Shown: positions 46,031 through 58,403 of the stretch, in pieces
Position numbering within the stretch: position 1 is the first letter of the stretch
Layout: the number at the start of each line of letters is the position of its first letter
Assembly: GCF_902686445.1 (NCBI RefSeq)
Contig: NC_062223.1
Location: 46,265,998 to 46,329,997, forward strand
Direction of reading: 5' to 3'
From: Sciurus carolinensis
Taxonomy: Eukaryota; Chordata; Mammalia; Rodentia; Sciuridae
DNA: 64,000 nucleotides
The notes under the pieces: generated by a model
Database searches by the model: none
Told to the model about the DNA's origin: nothing
The model's input: only the letters and a program-made list of their open reading frames with translations
Program-made: the position numbers and the translations under genes

Positions 46031-48599
46031 CTCATATGAGATATCATATTTAGTTTTCATTTTTTTAAGAATTTTCATCTCAAGATGTTAAAGTTATTTA
46101 CCTATAATGATGTGTAACACAAGGAAGCCTTCCTTATGTTCATTTTGTTGAGTGGTGAGAATATTATTAAAGTTGATTTCTTCCTTTCCTTCATGTTTCT
46201 TCTATCATTCTGGCTAACTTTTTATGATCAATGATAATTTACTTCTATACTTACATTAATAAAAAATAACCAATACCTTTTCTAATAACCCTATCTGGCT
46301 TTAAATTATTTCCAGCTCACCCAGAATTTAAAAATTGTATTTGAATAAACTGCTAGAATTTAACTCTACAGCCTCGGTTGAGATGAAAGATTCATACTCG
46401 TAAAGCTGGCTTTCCCCCTTCCAAATATGGTTTCACAGAATTACTTATCAAAACAGAAAAGCACTGACTCTGAGGCGTGATACTTCATGGGTGCCAGAGG
46501 CATTCAGATTCATGCCTCATGCTTCACATGTCCCAGAAGTGTGCTATTATCACATTTTAATGCATGCCTTGCCCTGTGTTTTTGCATACTTATAAAAGCT
46601 TATGCCAGCTGAAATTAGCCTATGCAGCTACTAACATGTGGAAGCATTATAAGTTCACTGGACTTAAAATATTTAAAGAAGCTAATCCTATTGGAGGAAC
46701 TTCCAGTCTGTAGCACCCTCATCACTTAATATTAGGTTTTAAAATTTCTTTATCTTTGTTATTATGATTTTGTGTGGCAAATGATCAGAATCTGTAAACT
46801 TTTTATGTCTGATGGTCTTCTGAGCCTCAACTTAGGATTGGTAAAATGTTGGATGATTATCTTTTAATTTAAATAAATAAATACCGATACTCTTTTGACT
46901 TGATATATGACTTGGGTTTTTTGCTTGCCTCATATCAGATCAGAAAAAGTCATTTCATAATGTCTGATGTTAAGGTCAAACCAATTATTTTTAATTTGTG
47001 AGCACAAATTAGAAGCGTAATTGAACCAAGAACTAAAAGCAACAGAGATACAAAATAAAAGTAATTTTTTTCTTCAGTTACTTCTTTTTGATAGATATAC
47101 TTCCAAGATTTACTCCTATGCTATGAGAAATGAGCACATGTTTTTCTCATTATTAAACTGCTTTTACTTTTTCAAGTCTAATAAAACCTTAAAATAGTCC
47201 ACAGGATTTGCAAATTGCTTATGTATTTAGATGTCCAAACCATATGTGATTTTGGTAAAACAATTGTTACAAGTGAGAAAGTTCTTTTGTTATGATTCCT
47301 GTATAGATCTGTCCTTTAAAGAACAGAAGGGAACCAGCTATTGTGTAGATATCAGATTCCTGTAGCCAACATGCTAGAACACAATGTGTGCACTAATAAT
47401 GCATTCTGCAAAATCACACCCCCACCAAATAACAGAGGTATGGAGGAAATGGGACTGGGAAGACTGTTCAAATTCTATGCACCTTTAAAACCAGAACAGT
47501 ACCTAAAAGAATAATTATTAACTTAAGAGTTATGTAAACAACTTGGGTAGGCATCTCAGAATGCTGTGTCAGAGGATGTTAGTGCTATGCAAAAAAAAGT
47601 GGAGAGTGAGACAATGCAGATGAAAGTGAAATGGAGGTTGGAGCCAGTGGGGCTACTTTGAAGAAAGGCACAGTAGGAAGTGAAACTCCCACAGATAGTC
47701 TTGTAAGGCCAGGGGTGCACCTCTCTGAACTGGGGACTCCAGTGCAACAATCAAGCTAAGGGCTTTTTTCTTTTCTGCTAAAGAATAGAAATCTACTACT
47801 ACTCTTTTTTGCTTTGATTGCTTAGGAAAAAGCATATATTTGCCAGTCAAACTTCCATATCATTCTGGTATCATTCCCCTGTTAATCATATAAAGCTATT
47901 TGATATTATAGAAGCATTTAATAGTGGCAAAACTAATATAGAGAGTGTCCTATTTTTTGAAGGCGTTGTTTAACAACTCTCCTATTCTTCCTAACATTTC
48001 CCAACTTTTGATCTCTTAACTTCCTGAATTTCCCAACTTTTGATCTCATAACTTTTAATCTCTTAACTTCTTTATTAGGGGAGAATCAGTTGAGTCACTC
48101 TCCCCCTTGGAATCTCTTAGGACCCTTATGAGATTGCCGTTCCAATAACCATGTCCTGCTCTTTTGTGGATCCTTCTAGATCACAGAAGGTAGTGTAAAG
48201 TTTACCCCAGTGGTTCTGAAATGAGTTATGGTACATTAATTAAATCAGCTCCAAGACCATTATGTATCATCCTGAAGGTTCACTTTCCATTTAATTTCTC
48301 TCTTCAAATTATGTCCAACAACTCTGTTAAAAAATAGCTGTATAGCTATATATTTTCTGATAAGTTCTTTAGAGATTCTGCAATGAAATGGAATATAGGG
48401 TTAGCATATTTCATTTATAACATTCCAGTAACATAGAGACACCCTGAATTTAAATGTTAACTCATGCCCACTATCCACTTTTATAGAAATTAAAATTCAA
48501 AGATTAAAATTCCAAGGAAATTAAAATCTGAAATATTTAAGCATTTACTCAGTATTTACAAAGTATTTACACAGAAGTAAATAAAGAATCAAGTAATCA

Positions 48600-49095
48600 T
48601 GCCTTTGTGAGATTTTTATTAAAATTTTATAAAAGTTCAAATACCTCAAGTTAAAGTGCAAAGAATGTGAAGTCCTTCTTAATGTTTATCTTTCTCAGTG
48701 TCAGCCAGATGGCTTCTGGATGCTTGATTTGAGCTGGAATTTCTCCAGCAGCTGTTGTCTGGGCTCCTGGAGTGGGTGTCATCCCACAGGACCTCAGAAG
48801 TTGAATTAGGTCTACCCAACTTTTTCATGGGCCTTATGTCCAAACAAATAAAACAATTATTGCAACATCAACACCATACATAGAACATTTCAAACAGAAG
48901 CCAATAGAAGCAAATGTGGCCATTTCATACAAAATGATGTTTCCATGACCCTACATTTGGCATAATCCAGACCCAAAGAACACAGCACAAACTATGTAAA
49001 GGAAGGTAGAAAAGAGAAACCTACTTCTTGTCAGTCTTTCCAAGATGTCATCCAGTCTGTGCTGTTGATCAGGCTCTGTGACCTCTGGCATAAGT
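48600..49095 (-). pseudogene. Possible processed pseudogene, unidentified
   Basis: Read on the minus strand, a decayed open stretch starts near 49,095 (MPEVTEPDQQHRLDDILERL, then a hydrophobic segment FLFSTFLYIVCAVFFGSGLC). After stops it continues with a second hydrophobic segment (VDVAIIVLFVW) and a Pro/Thr/Ala part (GMTPTPGAQTTAAGEIPAQI), and ends at an AATAAA-type signal (reverse of TTTTTATT at 48,613-48,620). At least three in-frame stops. The layout would suit a small two-pass membrane protein, but I do not recognise the parent, and there is no clear A-tail or target duplication. Confidence 0.3.
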
Positions 49096-49204
49096 TGTTG
49101 GAAGGCAATCTCTAATACATTAATTATGCATCATGTATTTACAATATCTTGAGAGAAAAATTGACCAGTTCACACGGTCTCTTGTCTCAAAGAGACTGTA
49201 TTAA

Positions 49205-49430
49205 ATGTTGGCTAAGTGTTCTGATTTTGGAATCAGAGTTCAATTTCAGTTATGCCACTTGTGATGACTTTGGATAGCTTCTTTGAGAATCCTTATAGAT
49301 AAGGATATCTATAAAACAAGGATTATATTACTTACCTATATATGTTGTTGCAAGGATTAAGTGAATTACATATAAAGTCCTTAAAACCAGTGGCTGACAC
49401 TTGGTAAGCATTATATAAAATTAGCTTTGT
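49205..49430 (+). repeat. MIR
   Basis: TTCTGATTTTGGAATCAGAG, GTTATGCCACTTGTGATGAC, AAAACAAGGATTATATTACT, GTTGCAAGGATTAAGTGAAT and CTGACACTTGGTAAGCATTA follow MIR in order. Confidence 0.8.
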
Positions 49431-49517
49431 CATTCTCACACAGAGTACTGGGAATGCTTTTTTTTTCAATTTTATGTATATATATATATTTGAGAGTGTT
49501 TTATTCTTGCAATATTT

Positions 49518-50530
49518 GGAAGTTTGTTAGAGTGGAATCACCATTTGACCCAGGTATACCACTCCTCTGTTTATACTCAAAGGACTTAAAATCAGTATAC
49601 TACAGTGACACAACCACATCAATATTTATAGCAGTTCAAGTCACAATAACCAAGCTATGGAACCAGCCTAGGTGCCTTTCAGCAGATAAATGGATAAAGA
49701 AAATGTGATATATATACCCAATGGAATATTATTACTCAGCCATAAATGAGAATGAAATTATGGCATTTACCAGTAAATGGACAGAACTGGAGAATATCAT
49801 GCTAAGTGAATGTGTTAGTCAGCTTTTCTTAGCTGTGACCAAATGGTATGAACAACACAATTATAGATGAGGAAAGGTTTATTTGAGGGCTCACAGTTTC
49901 AGAGGTCTTAGTCCATAGAAGGCCAGCTCCATTCCTCTGGGTTTGAGGTAAGGCAGAACATCGTGACGGAAAAGCATGGCAGAGGGAAGCAGCTTGCATC
50001 TCCATGCTCCAGATACAAAATATATACCCCCAACACAATGCCCCAATTCCCACCTCCCCCAGCCATACCCTACCACCTCAATTAATCCCACCTTGGGTTA
50101 ATTCATTGATTGGGTTAAGACTTTTACCACCCAGTCATTTATTCTCTGAACCTTCCTGCATTGACTCACATGTGAGCTTTTGGGGGATACCTCACATTCA
50201 AACCATAACAGTGAAATAAGCCAATCCCAAAAAACCAAAGGCTGAATGTTCTCTGATATACAGATGCTAATTCACAATAAGGGGAGTGAGTAGGGAAGAA
50301 TAGAAGTACTTTGGATTAGACAAATGGGAACGAAGGGAAGGGAGGGGGAATGGGAATAGGAAAGACAGTAGAATGAATCAGACATTACTTTCCTATATGC
50401 AAATATGCATATACAACCAGTGTATTTCCACATCATGTACAACCAGAAAAATGGGAAGATATATCCCATATATGTAAAATATATCAAAATACATTCTACT
50501 GTCATGTATAACTAATAAGAATTAAAAAAA
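49518..50530 (+). mobile_element. 5'-truncated L1, plus strand, split by an LTR
   Basis: It starts in ORF2 C-terminal coding sequence. The frame gives [19 protein letters not shown] and KLWNQPRC, parallel to SEQ-like positions at 62,990-63,130 in the young copy. It runs to GCTAAGTGAA at 49,810, is interrupted by the LTR 49,811-50,210, and resumes at 50,211 (GTGAAATAAGCCAATCCC) with a 3' UTR and A-rich end near 50,530. The 93-codon ORF at 49,427-49,708 joins upstream intron to this remnant. Confidence 0.88.
49811..50210. mobile_element. Solitary LTR (MaLR-like) nested in L1, 5-base target duplications
   Basis: A 400-base element beginning TGTGTTAGTCAGC and ending ACCATAACA, so it has TG...CA termini. 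GTGAA flanks it at 49,806-49,810 and 50,211-50,215, and cutting out one copy plus the LTR restores the L1 reading as in the intact L1 near 63,245. It shares landmarks with the LTR at 29,753-30,193 (GAGGAAAGGTTTATTTGAGG, AGGCAGAACATCGTGACGG). It has no coding capacity. Short ORFs on both strands are meaningless. Confidence 0.85.
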
Positions 50531-52889
50531 TTGAAAGTTTGCATTGGTGGCAGCTCTACTCATATTTATGTGAGGCACCATTCTTTTTCTTTGTAAAATG
50601 TTCCAAACATCTTAATGTTTTTTTCCTTCTCAGTCACAGTTTCTAGACCCCATATTGAATTGAGGATAGTTTCTTGATAGCATAGCATCCACCTCATTTT
50701 AGGAATGTCATTTTCAATTGTGGGTCCTCATGGCTGCTATAAAGGCCTCTCCCTATGGAATTGTTTAAGTCCAAGAAACATAACTTCACAGGCACAGCTT
50801 CACTCTCATCTCCACTTCATTTTCACTTGGAGAATAGCTTTTGGTAGCTTTTGAACTGACGCAGCTATTCATGTTTGAGGCTCATGTTTTAAGGGGCTCT
50901 GTGAGGGCCGCCATCACTATTTCCTCCTGAAGACATGATCTTTCCCCGGCATTTGAATACTTCTGCTCTTTAGTTAACATTTGTCTGACACCTCTTTTTC
51001 TCCAATACTTAGGGTTACCTTTGTAGTAAAGCTATTCTTTTCAGAAAAGTTCACTTCTGCAATGAGTTTGCAGGTAGCATTATTCAAGGCAGTTGAGTAC
51101 TTTTTTTTTTTTTTTTTTAACTTTGCTTTCTTGTCTATACTTGTATTTTTCTAACATTTTTCTTGCAGAATGTCTTATAGTGAGCTACATGAAGTCCATA
51201 AGTTTTAAGTTTATCCATAGCATCCTTTGTCCAAATCAATCTTATTCATTTTTACTTCCCTGAGTTAAATAATCCTAACAACAATATATTCTCCCACAAT
51301 CTAACATCTAATTTAGATCTGGATCCTTGATTTATTATTATTATGTTCAGTTCCTACAAGGTAATTCACCTTGCCTTTGGAGTCCCTTAATCTTAGGGCC
51401 ATAAATTTTTAGATTTCACCCAATACCTTTTTTTGAGCATTTTTTACAATCTTCCTCTCCTATTTGTCCAGTTTTGATGTGCACTATTTTTCCTGTCCAC
51501 CAAAGAGATTCTCCAGTTGCCCTTACTATAAATTTATCCATAGCACAAATACTGCCTCTTCCCAGTGTTCAGGAGTCTAGCTTCTCTGGAGGATTATTCT
51601 AAGTTTGCTCTCCAAGATCTTATCTTTATTTCTCTGTTAAATATCACAGATCCCCAGTTACTGTTTTTGATTTTATAACAAGTTATATTCCCCTTTTATA
51701 ATAACCTTTTTAAGAGTAACTACACTTGAATGTATTTCCTGTGTTTGGCCTTTGGGATCTCTTTCTCTTTTCATGCCCGTCAAATGGTTTGTGCTTGAAT
51801 CAAATGTTTACCATTATTCTAAGGCGTTCTCTTTTCTCCTCAAGTTTTATCTGTTTATTTTGTTTTCATGCACTGTTCTGTTCTGTCCATAATAATGAAA
51901 CATATTTTCAAACTACTTTACTTTCTTCTTGCTTCCTTTAGCAAATCTGATTCCTACATTTGTAATGCTTTGAGTAGTTTCCCTATTTCAACTCATATTG
52001 TTATCTTGTAGAACTTAGCTGCCATCAGAGTTTAAAATATTAGTCTATAGATTTGCTTTTAAAACAGAAAAACAATTATTTTTCCTCTTTCCAATGCCTA
52101 AAATGATCTGATCCCATTCTCAGATTTGTCTAAAGTTTTAGGTGAAATTCACTGTTGATAAAGGAGTAAGCAGTAGCTGCCTATCCAGGGAGGCAGATAT
52201 GGCCAGGAGTGGTAAGCCCTCCACAGCCCTGTCCAATCCTAGACTCATTTTCTGAAGGCCACGACTGTTAGGAAATAATTCCTACTGCATTTAGGTGTTG
52301 TGAATCATTAAGTTCAAATTCTACATAACCTTGACTTATGAAATTTAAGGCCAACTTCCCTATTGTTTATGCACAGACCCTTCAGTAAAAAGACAACTCA
52401 AAAACTCCACAATATAGAATAAGCTGCTAAATACTTCTAAGGTTAAAGAGTAAGCAGGCAAACAAATAAGCAAAACTACATTTCCCTTACATATTAAAAC
52501 GCTGACAGAGTATTAAGTCACTCAATGAAGTGCCCCCATAGTCTCAATCTTATTTCATTAGTTGCCCTTCAAAATCACTTCTTATGTATTTCTAAGTATT
52601 CCTGACAAACCTGGTCCCATAGTGTAACACTTTCCTAAGTTTTGTGAGATAATCCATTAAGTTATTGAACCTGAGATGGTAATGGGAATCCTAAAATTTG
52701 TAGCTAATTGGCCAGAAATGAGGGTGACCTGGCAACCCCCAGATATGTGACTAGTGTCTGAAGTTGGGACACTCTTGTGAAGGACTGTGCCTTAAACTGG
52801 CACACTTCCCAACTTTAAAACTTTCTGCAAGTAAAGCTACAATGCTTACAACAGCATTGTTGTGCATGGCCCAAGATTATTCACTGGGG

Positions 52890-54165
52890 AAAGAATAGTT
52901 TCTTCAACTGTGATGGTAATACAGATGGATATCCACAGCTGAAGACTAAAGTTGGACACCTATCTCATATCTACAAAAATGAACTCGAAATAGGTCAAAA
53001 ATCCAAATAAAAGAGCTTAAAACCATAAAACTCTTAGGAGAAAATGTAGGAATGAATCTTTATGACCTCGGCAGTGAATTCTTAGACATTCTTTTGACAT
53101 TCTTTTGCCAAAAGCAAAAGTAATAAAAGAATGCCCCCCCAAAACCCCAATAAAGTGGACTTCATCAGATTGAAAAGTTTGTGCATCAAACAACATTATC
53201 AATAAAGTAAAAAGACAATCTACAGAATGAGAGAAAATATTTGCAAATCATGTATCTGATAAGGGTTTAATATTGACAGTTAATAAAGAACTCATACCCA
53301 GAAACAAAAAGACAAAACAATCTAATTTAAAAATGAGCAAATGACCTGCGTAGACATTTCTACATAGGAGATATACAAATGGGAACAAGCACATGAAAAG
53401 ATGCTCAACATCCTTAATCATTAAGGAAAAGCAAATTAAAACTTCAATGAAATACCATTTCACATACACAAAGACTATTAAAAAGTGCACTTGCATGCAC
53501 AAACACACACATACAGAAAATAGCAAGTGTTGATTAGGATGTGAGGAAATTGGAACACATTTACACTGGCTGTGGGAATGTAAAATGGTGTGGCCAATTT
53601 GGAAAATAATTTGGCAGCTTCATCAAAAATAAACAAATACCTCAAGACCCTGCAAATCCACTCCAGTATTTATGCATAAAAGTTGAAAACAAGTACTCAA
53701 ATAAGCATATATACATGCATGCTTATAGAAGTACTATACATGGTAGCCCAAATCTGGAAATCAAATGTCCACAAATAGATTAATGTAGAAACATATGGTG
53801 GAATATTACTCAACCATGAAAAGGAATGAAGGACAGACAATGCTACAATGTGATGAATTCTGAAAGAATTATATTCAGTGAAAGAAATCAGACACAAAAG
53901 GTAACATATTGTTTGATTGCATTTCTATGAAATATCCAGAATGGATAAATCTATAGGCAGAATGCAGACAGATGGTTGCCAGTGCCCAGGGGAGGAGGAG
54001 ATTGTGACTACTTAGTGTGTAGTGGGTTTATTTTTTAGAATAAAGGAAATGTTTGGGAACTACATAGAAGCGGTTGCACATTTTCAGTTTACTAAATGCT
54101 AGAGTTGTTCACTTTAAAACAGTTGATTTTATGATATGTGAAATTCACCATAAATTGTTGTTTTT
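52890..54165 (+). mobile_element. Ancient L1 ORF2 3' part and 3' UTR, plus strand
   Basis: Decayed sense L1: CTTTATGACCTCGGCAGTGA, GTGGACTTCATCAGATTGAA, GAGAGAAAATATTTGCAAAT, AAGATGCTCAACATCCTTAA, GTGGAATATTACTCAACCAT and a 3' UTR with GTTGATTTTATGATATGTG. No intact frame. Minus-strand ORFs in 53.0-53.9 kb are shadows. Confidence 0.85.
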
Positions 54166-54689
54166 TTTTAAAGACTACTGAAGAAGAATTAATTCATTCC
54201 AATTGTCGCAACCAAGGTCACCCTAGTTCAGCTGACAGCCAGATGATTTTCAAGACATTTGAGCAAACTTAGCTAAGACCAACAGAACCACTCAGCTAAT
54301 GTGTAGACTCACTGACCAAAAAATACCTACTGTTTTATGCCACTGAATTTCAAGGTGGTTTGTTATGTAGCATTACTGTGGCAATAGATACCAAATGTAG
54401 ATATTCATAATTAATAAATATTTTCACATAATCTTTGTTCACTGATTAAATACATAAGTTCTACTCCTTATAATCCTATATATTGTCAAAGAGCAATTTT
54501 CTTAAACTATCCTCTTTTTTTTTTTTTTTCTTAGAACTTTACAGATCAAACAACATTTTGGGACAATCTCTATATCATGTATCCTGATATTCAAGACAAT
54601 GTGATCTAGCCCTATCCATCCAGCTTAACAACCCACAACTCCCAAAGACTCAAAATAGACATTCTATTATAGCTAGACCAGTGCCTTTA

Positions 54690-54815
54690 TTGTCCCATAG
54701 GGGGCAGTGCCTTGCACAGTGCCCAGCTTCCTTACCTTTGCTTATACTATTTTATGCCCCTTGGAATAATCTGTTTTCCAACTATTCAAAATTCAGTGGT
54801 TTGAGTTCTATTATT
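54690..54815 (+). repeat. L2 LINE fragment
   Basis: GTGCCTTGCACAGTGCCCAG, CTTACCTTTGCTTATACTAT and GCCCCTTGGAATAATCTG resemble L2 upstream of its 3' end. Confidence 0.5.
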
Positions 54816-55139
54816 TTGTTGTAACAAATGACTCCAAACTTCCCAGTATAATATTTTGCCATATTCCACACAACTTTCAATGGCTTATCAAAGGTGCATT
54901 TTTCACTCATGATACATGTCATTGGGGGTTGACTACACCTGCACTAACATGTCAAAGCAAAGTCATGTGCCATCTCCTTCATTCACCAGCATGGGGGTGT
55001 ATAACATTGCAAGCCACACATTGAAACCTGAGGTGAAAAAGGTAGGAAGTATAATTGTTCTTCAGGGAGGGGCAAAAAATATTTTGTATAACAAAATATT
55101 AAATGGAATACACCATATTATCCCTTATCTAAAATTAGC

Positions 55140-55300
55140 ACTAGTTGTATATAGCTGTGTAACAAATTACCCTAACACTTAGCATCTTGAAGCAACAAAT
55201 ATATACCAACTTTCAATTTCTGTGGGTCAGGAATTTAGGCATTGCTTATCTGGGCCCTCTGACTCTGAGTCCGTTATAGGCTATTTAACTGATGAGTCAG
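55140..55300. mobile_element. Probable old LTR fragment (MLT-like)
   Basis: TATAGCTGTGTAACAAATTA, CTTAGCATCTTGAAGCAACA, TTTCTGTGGGTCAGGAATTT and TATCTGGGCCCTCTGACTCT match the start of a common old mammalian LTR. A second start-like motif (TTTTGTTGTAACAAATGACT) lies at 54,817. Family name uncertain. Confidence 0.5.
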
Positions 55301-55557
55301 CTTGCCAAGTTATAAAATATTTTGGTTTCACTTAATTTATTTTGTTTACTAATGGCTCCTTTTCATGACTTTTATTTTATTCTATGTGTACCATATGCTA
55401 TAAAATTTGATTATGTACTATTTATTTTGTACATAGGATTTAGCTCTTTAAAGAGAAATTCTTATATAATGCTAATTATAATCTCTAAAAATCTCCAAAT
55501 ATCTACTATGGAACTGTACATGTAATAAATAAATAGATCCTCAAAAAATGAATATTA

Positions 55558-55640
55558 AGGGCTAGTGATATGGCTTAGTGGTGGAATGCTTGCTTAGAAT
55601 ATGCAGGGCCCTGGGTTATAACCCCCATGCATATGTAGGC
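55558..55640 (+). mobile_element. ID SINE, plus strand, decayed
   Basis: AGGGCTAGTGATATGGCTTA, GTGGTGGAATGCTTGCTTAG, GCAGGGCCCTGGGTTATAAC and a CA-rich end. It has more changes than the copies near 15 kb, and the B box is altered (GGTTATAACCC). Confidence 0.75.
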
Positions 55641-55704
55641 ACGTACACACAAATCACATACATACAGCATTATTTATTTAAAGAAGAAACAGAGAGAGAG
55701 AGAC

Positions 55705-55850
55705 AAATCTAGGAAGCCGAGCAGGAAGATTGCCAGCTCCAGGCCAGCATGGACAACTTAGTGAGACACTGTCTTAAAATAAAATATAAAAAGAACTGGG
55801 GATAGAGCTGAGTGGTACAGCAGAGGTCAATCATGGGCCTACCATATGCC
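55705..55850 (+). mobile_element. B1-ID dimer SINE, plus strand, decayed
   Basis: The B1 part: AATCTAGGAAGCCGAGCAGG, AGATTGCCAGCTCCAGGCCA, GGACAACTTAGTGAGACACT with an A-rich middle. Then the ID part: AGAACTGGGGATAGAGCTGA, GTGGTACAGCAGAGG. Its tail has become the AAT microsatellite. Confidence 0.7.
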
Positions 55851-55851
55851 C

Positions 55852-55884
<33 letters not shown>
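55852..55884. repeat. (AAT)n microsatellite
   Basis: Eleven TAA/AAT units directly at the 3' tail of the B1-ID SINE, a common origin for such repeats. Confidence 0.92.
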
Positions 55885-55887
<3 letters not shown>

Positions 55888-57487
55888 TTGTTATAATGCC
55901 TTAAATGTAGTAAGTAGTGAAAATACTTTTAAATGAATGAATTAAAATTTAAAAATTCTTAGTTGAATTAATAAATTAATATTATTTATTTATTTTAAAA
56001 TTTGATCTGATTATACATGACAATAGAATGCATTTTGACACATTGTACACAAATGGAGCATGACTTCTCATTCCTTTGTCAGTACATGGTGCAGAATCAC
56101 ACCAGTAGTGTAATCATACATATATATAGGGTAATAATGTCCATCTCATTCCACTGTCCTTCCTACCCCTAACACCCCTCACTTCTCCTTACTCCCCTCT
56201 ACTCAATCCAAAGTTCCTTCATTCTTCCCCATCCCCCCCATTATGGATCAGCATCTCCTTATCAGAGAAAACATTTAGCCTTTATTTTTTTGGGATTGGC
56301 TTATTTCGCTTAGCATGGTATTCTCCAGCTCCATCCATTTACCTGCAAATGCCATAATTTCATTCTTCTTTAAGGCTGAGTAATATGTCATTGTGAATAT
56401 GTACTACATTTTCTTTATCCATTCATCCATTGAAGGGTACCTAGGCTGGTTCCATAGTTTAACTATTGTGAGTTGAGCTGCTATGAACATTGATGTGGCT
56501 GTGTCACTGTAGTATGCTGATTATACCTTTGGGTGTAATCTGAATCAAATGGTGAGTCCATTCCAAGTGTTCTGAGAAATCTCCATACTGCTTTCCAGAG
56601 TGGTTGCACCAATTTGCAGTCCCAATGTTTGAGTGTACCTTTTCCCCCACATCCTTACCAACACTATTATTGCTTATACTCTTGATAATTGCCATTCTGA
56701 CTGGAAAAGAAATGTTAGAGTAGTTTTGATGTGCATTTCTCTAATTGCTAGAGATGATGAACATTTTTTCATATGTTTGTTGATCAGTTTTATTTCTTCT
56801 CCTTTGAAGTGTCTGCTCAGTTCCTTAGCCCATTTATTGACTGGGTTATTTATGTTTGTGGTGTTAAGTTTTTTTGAGTTCTTTATGTCTTGGAGATTAA
56901 TGCTTTATCTGAGGTGAGTGTGGTAAAGATTTTCTCCCATTCTGTAGTCTCTCTCTGCATGTTATTGATTGTTCCCTTTGCTGAGAAGAAGCTTTTTAGT
57001 TTGAAGCTATCCTATTTATTGATTCTTGATTTTACATCCTTCACTTTAGGAGTCTTTTTGAGGAAATCAGGTCCTAAGCTAACATGATAAAGATTTGAGC
57101 CTACTTTTTCTTGTATTGGGCATGGGGCCTCTGTTCTAATGCCTAAGTCTTTGATCTCCTTTGAGTTGATTTTTATGGCAGGTGAGAGATAGAGGTTTAA
57201 TTTCATGTTGCTACAATATGGATCTCCATTTTTCCCAGCACCACTTGTTGAAGAGGCTCTCTCTTCTCCAATGTATGTTTATGGTGCATTTGTCTAGTTT
57301 GAGATAACCTTATTTATGTGGTTTATCTCTGTTTCTTCTATTCTGTACCGTTGATCTATTTGTCTATTTTGGTGCCAATACCATGCAGTTTTTGTTACTG
57401 TGGCTCTGTAGTATAGTTTAAGATCTGGTATTGTGATACCTCCTGCTTCACTCTTCTTGCTAAGGATTGCTTAGGCTATTCTGTGTC

Positions 57488-58403
57488 TTATTTATACCAA
57501 ATGAATTTTATGATTGCCTTTTCTAGTTCTATGAAGAATGTCATTGGAATTTTAATTGGAATTGCATTAAATCTGTATAATGGTTTTGGTAGTATGGTCA
57601 TTTTGACAATATTAGTTTTGCCTATCCAAGAGCATGGGAGATCTTTCCATTTTCTAAGGTCTTCAATTTCTTTCTTTAGTGTTCTATAGTTTTCATTGTA
57701 GAGGTCTTTCACCTCTTCTGTTAGATTGATTCCCAAGTACTTTTTTTTTTTTTTTGAGGCTATTGTGAATGGGGTAGTTTTCCTAATTTCTCTTGCACTG
57801 GCTTCATCACTGATGTATAGAGATGGTATGATTTTAAATGATGGGTATTGATTTTATATCCTGCTACTTTGCCAAATTCATTTATGAATTCTAAAAGGTT
57901 TCTGGTGGAATTTTTTGGATCTTCTAAATATAGAATCATGTCATCAGCAAATAGTGAGAGAGTTCTTCTTTTACTTTTCATATCCCTTTCAATCTTCCAT
58001 CTTGTCTGATTGCTCTGGCAAGAGTTTCAAGGACTATGTTGAATAGAAGTGATAAAGGAGAGCATCCATGTCTTATTCCAGTTTTTAGAGGGAATACTCT
58101 CAATTTTTCTCCATTTGGAATTATGTTGGTCTTGGGCTTATCATATATAGCTTTTATAATGTTGAGGTATGTTCCTACTATCCCTAGTTTTTCTAGTGTT
58201 TTGAATGTGAAGAGATGCTCTATTTTGTCAAATGCTTTTTTTATATCTAATGAGATGATTGTATGACTCTTGTGTTTAAGTCTGTTGATGTGATGAATTA
58301 TGTTTATTGATTTCTGTATATTGAACCAACCTTGCATTTCAGGGATGAACCCCACTTGATCATGGTGCACTATCTTATTAATATGAATTTGGATGTGATT
58401 CAC
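57488..58403 (-). pseudogene. L1 ORF2 reverse-transcriptase region, frameshifted
   Basis: Three minus-strand fragments cover the RT. 58,403-57,978 (141 codons) has [33 protein letters not shown] (first catalytic Asp) and [18 protein letters not shown]. 57,981-57,760 has SLFADDMILYLEDP, the FADD active-site box. 57,736-57,488 has [17 protein letters not shown] and KDLPCSWIG (thumb). The last two are in different frames, separated by a poly-T-like run near 57,742-57,755. This is a dead retrotransposon polymerase with all catalytic boxes still recognisable. Confidence 0.88.

Noticed and set aside
56040..58266. Plus-strand membrane-protein-like ORFs
   Set aside because: They are hydrophobic antisense shadows of L1 ORF2.
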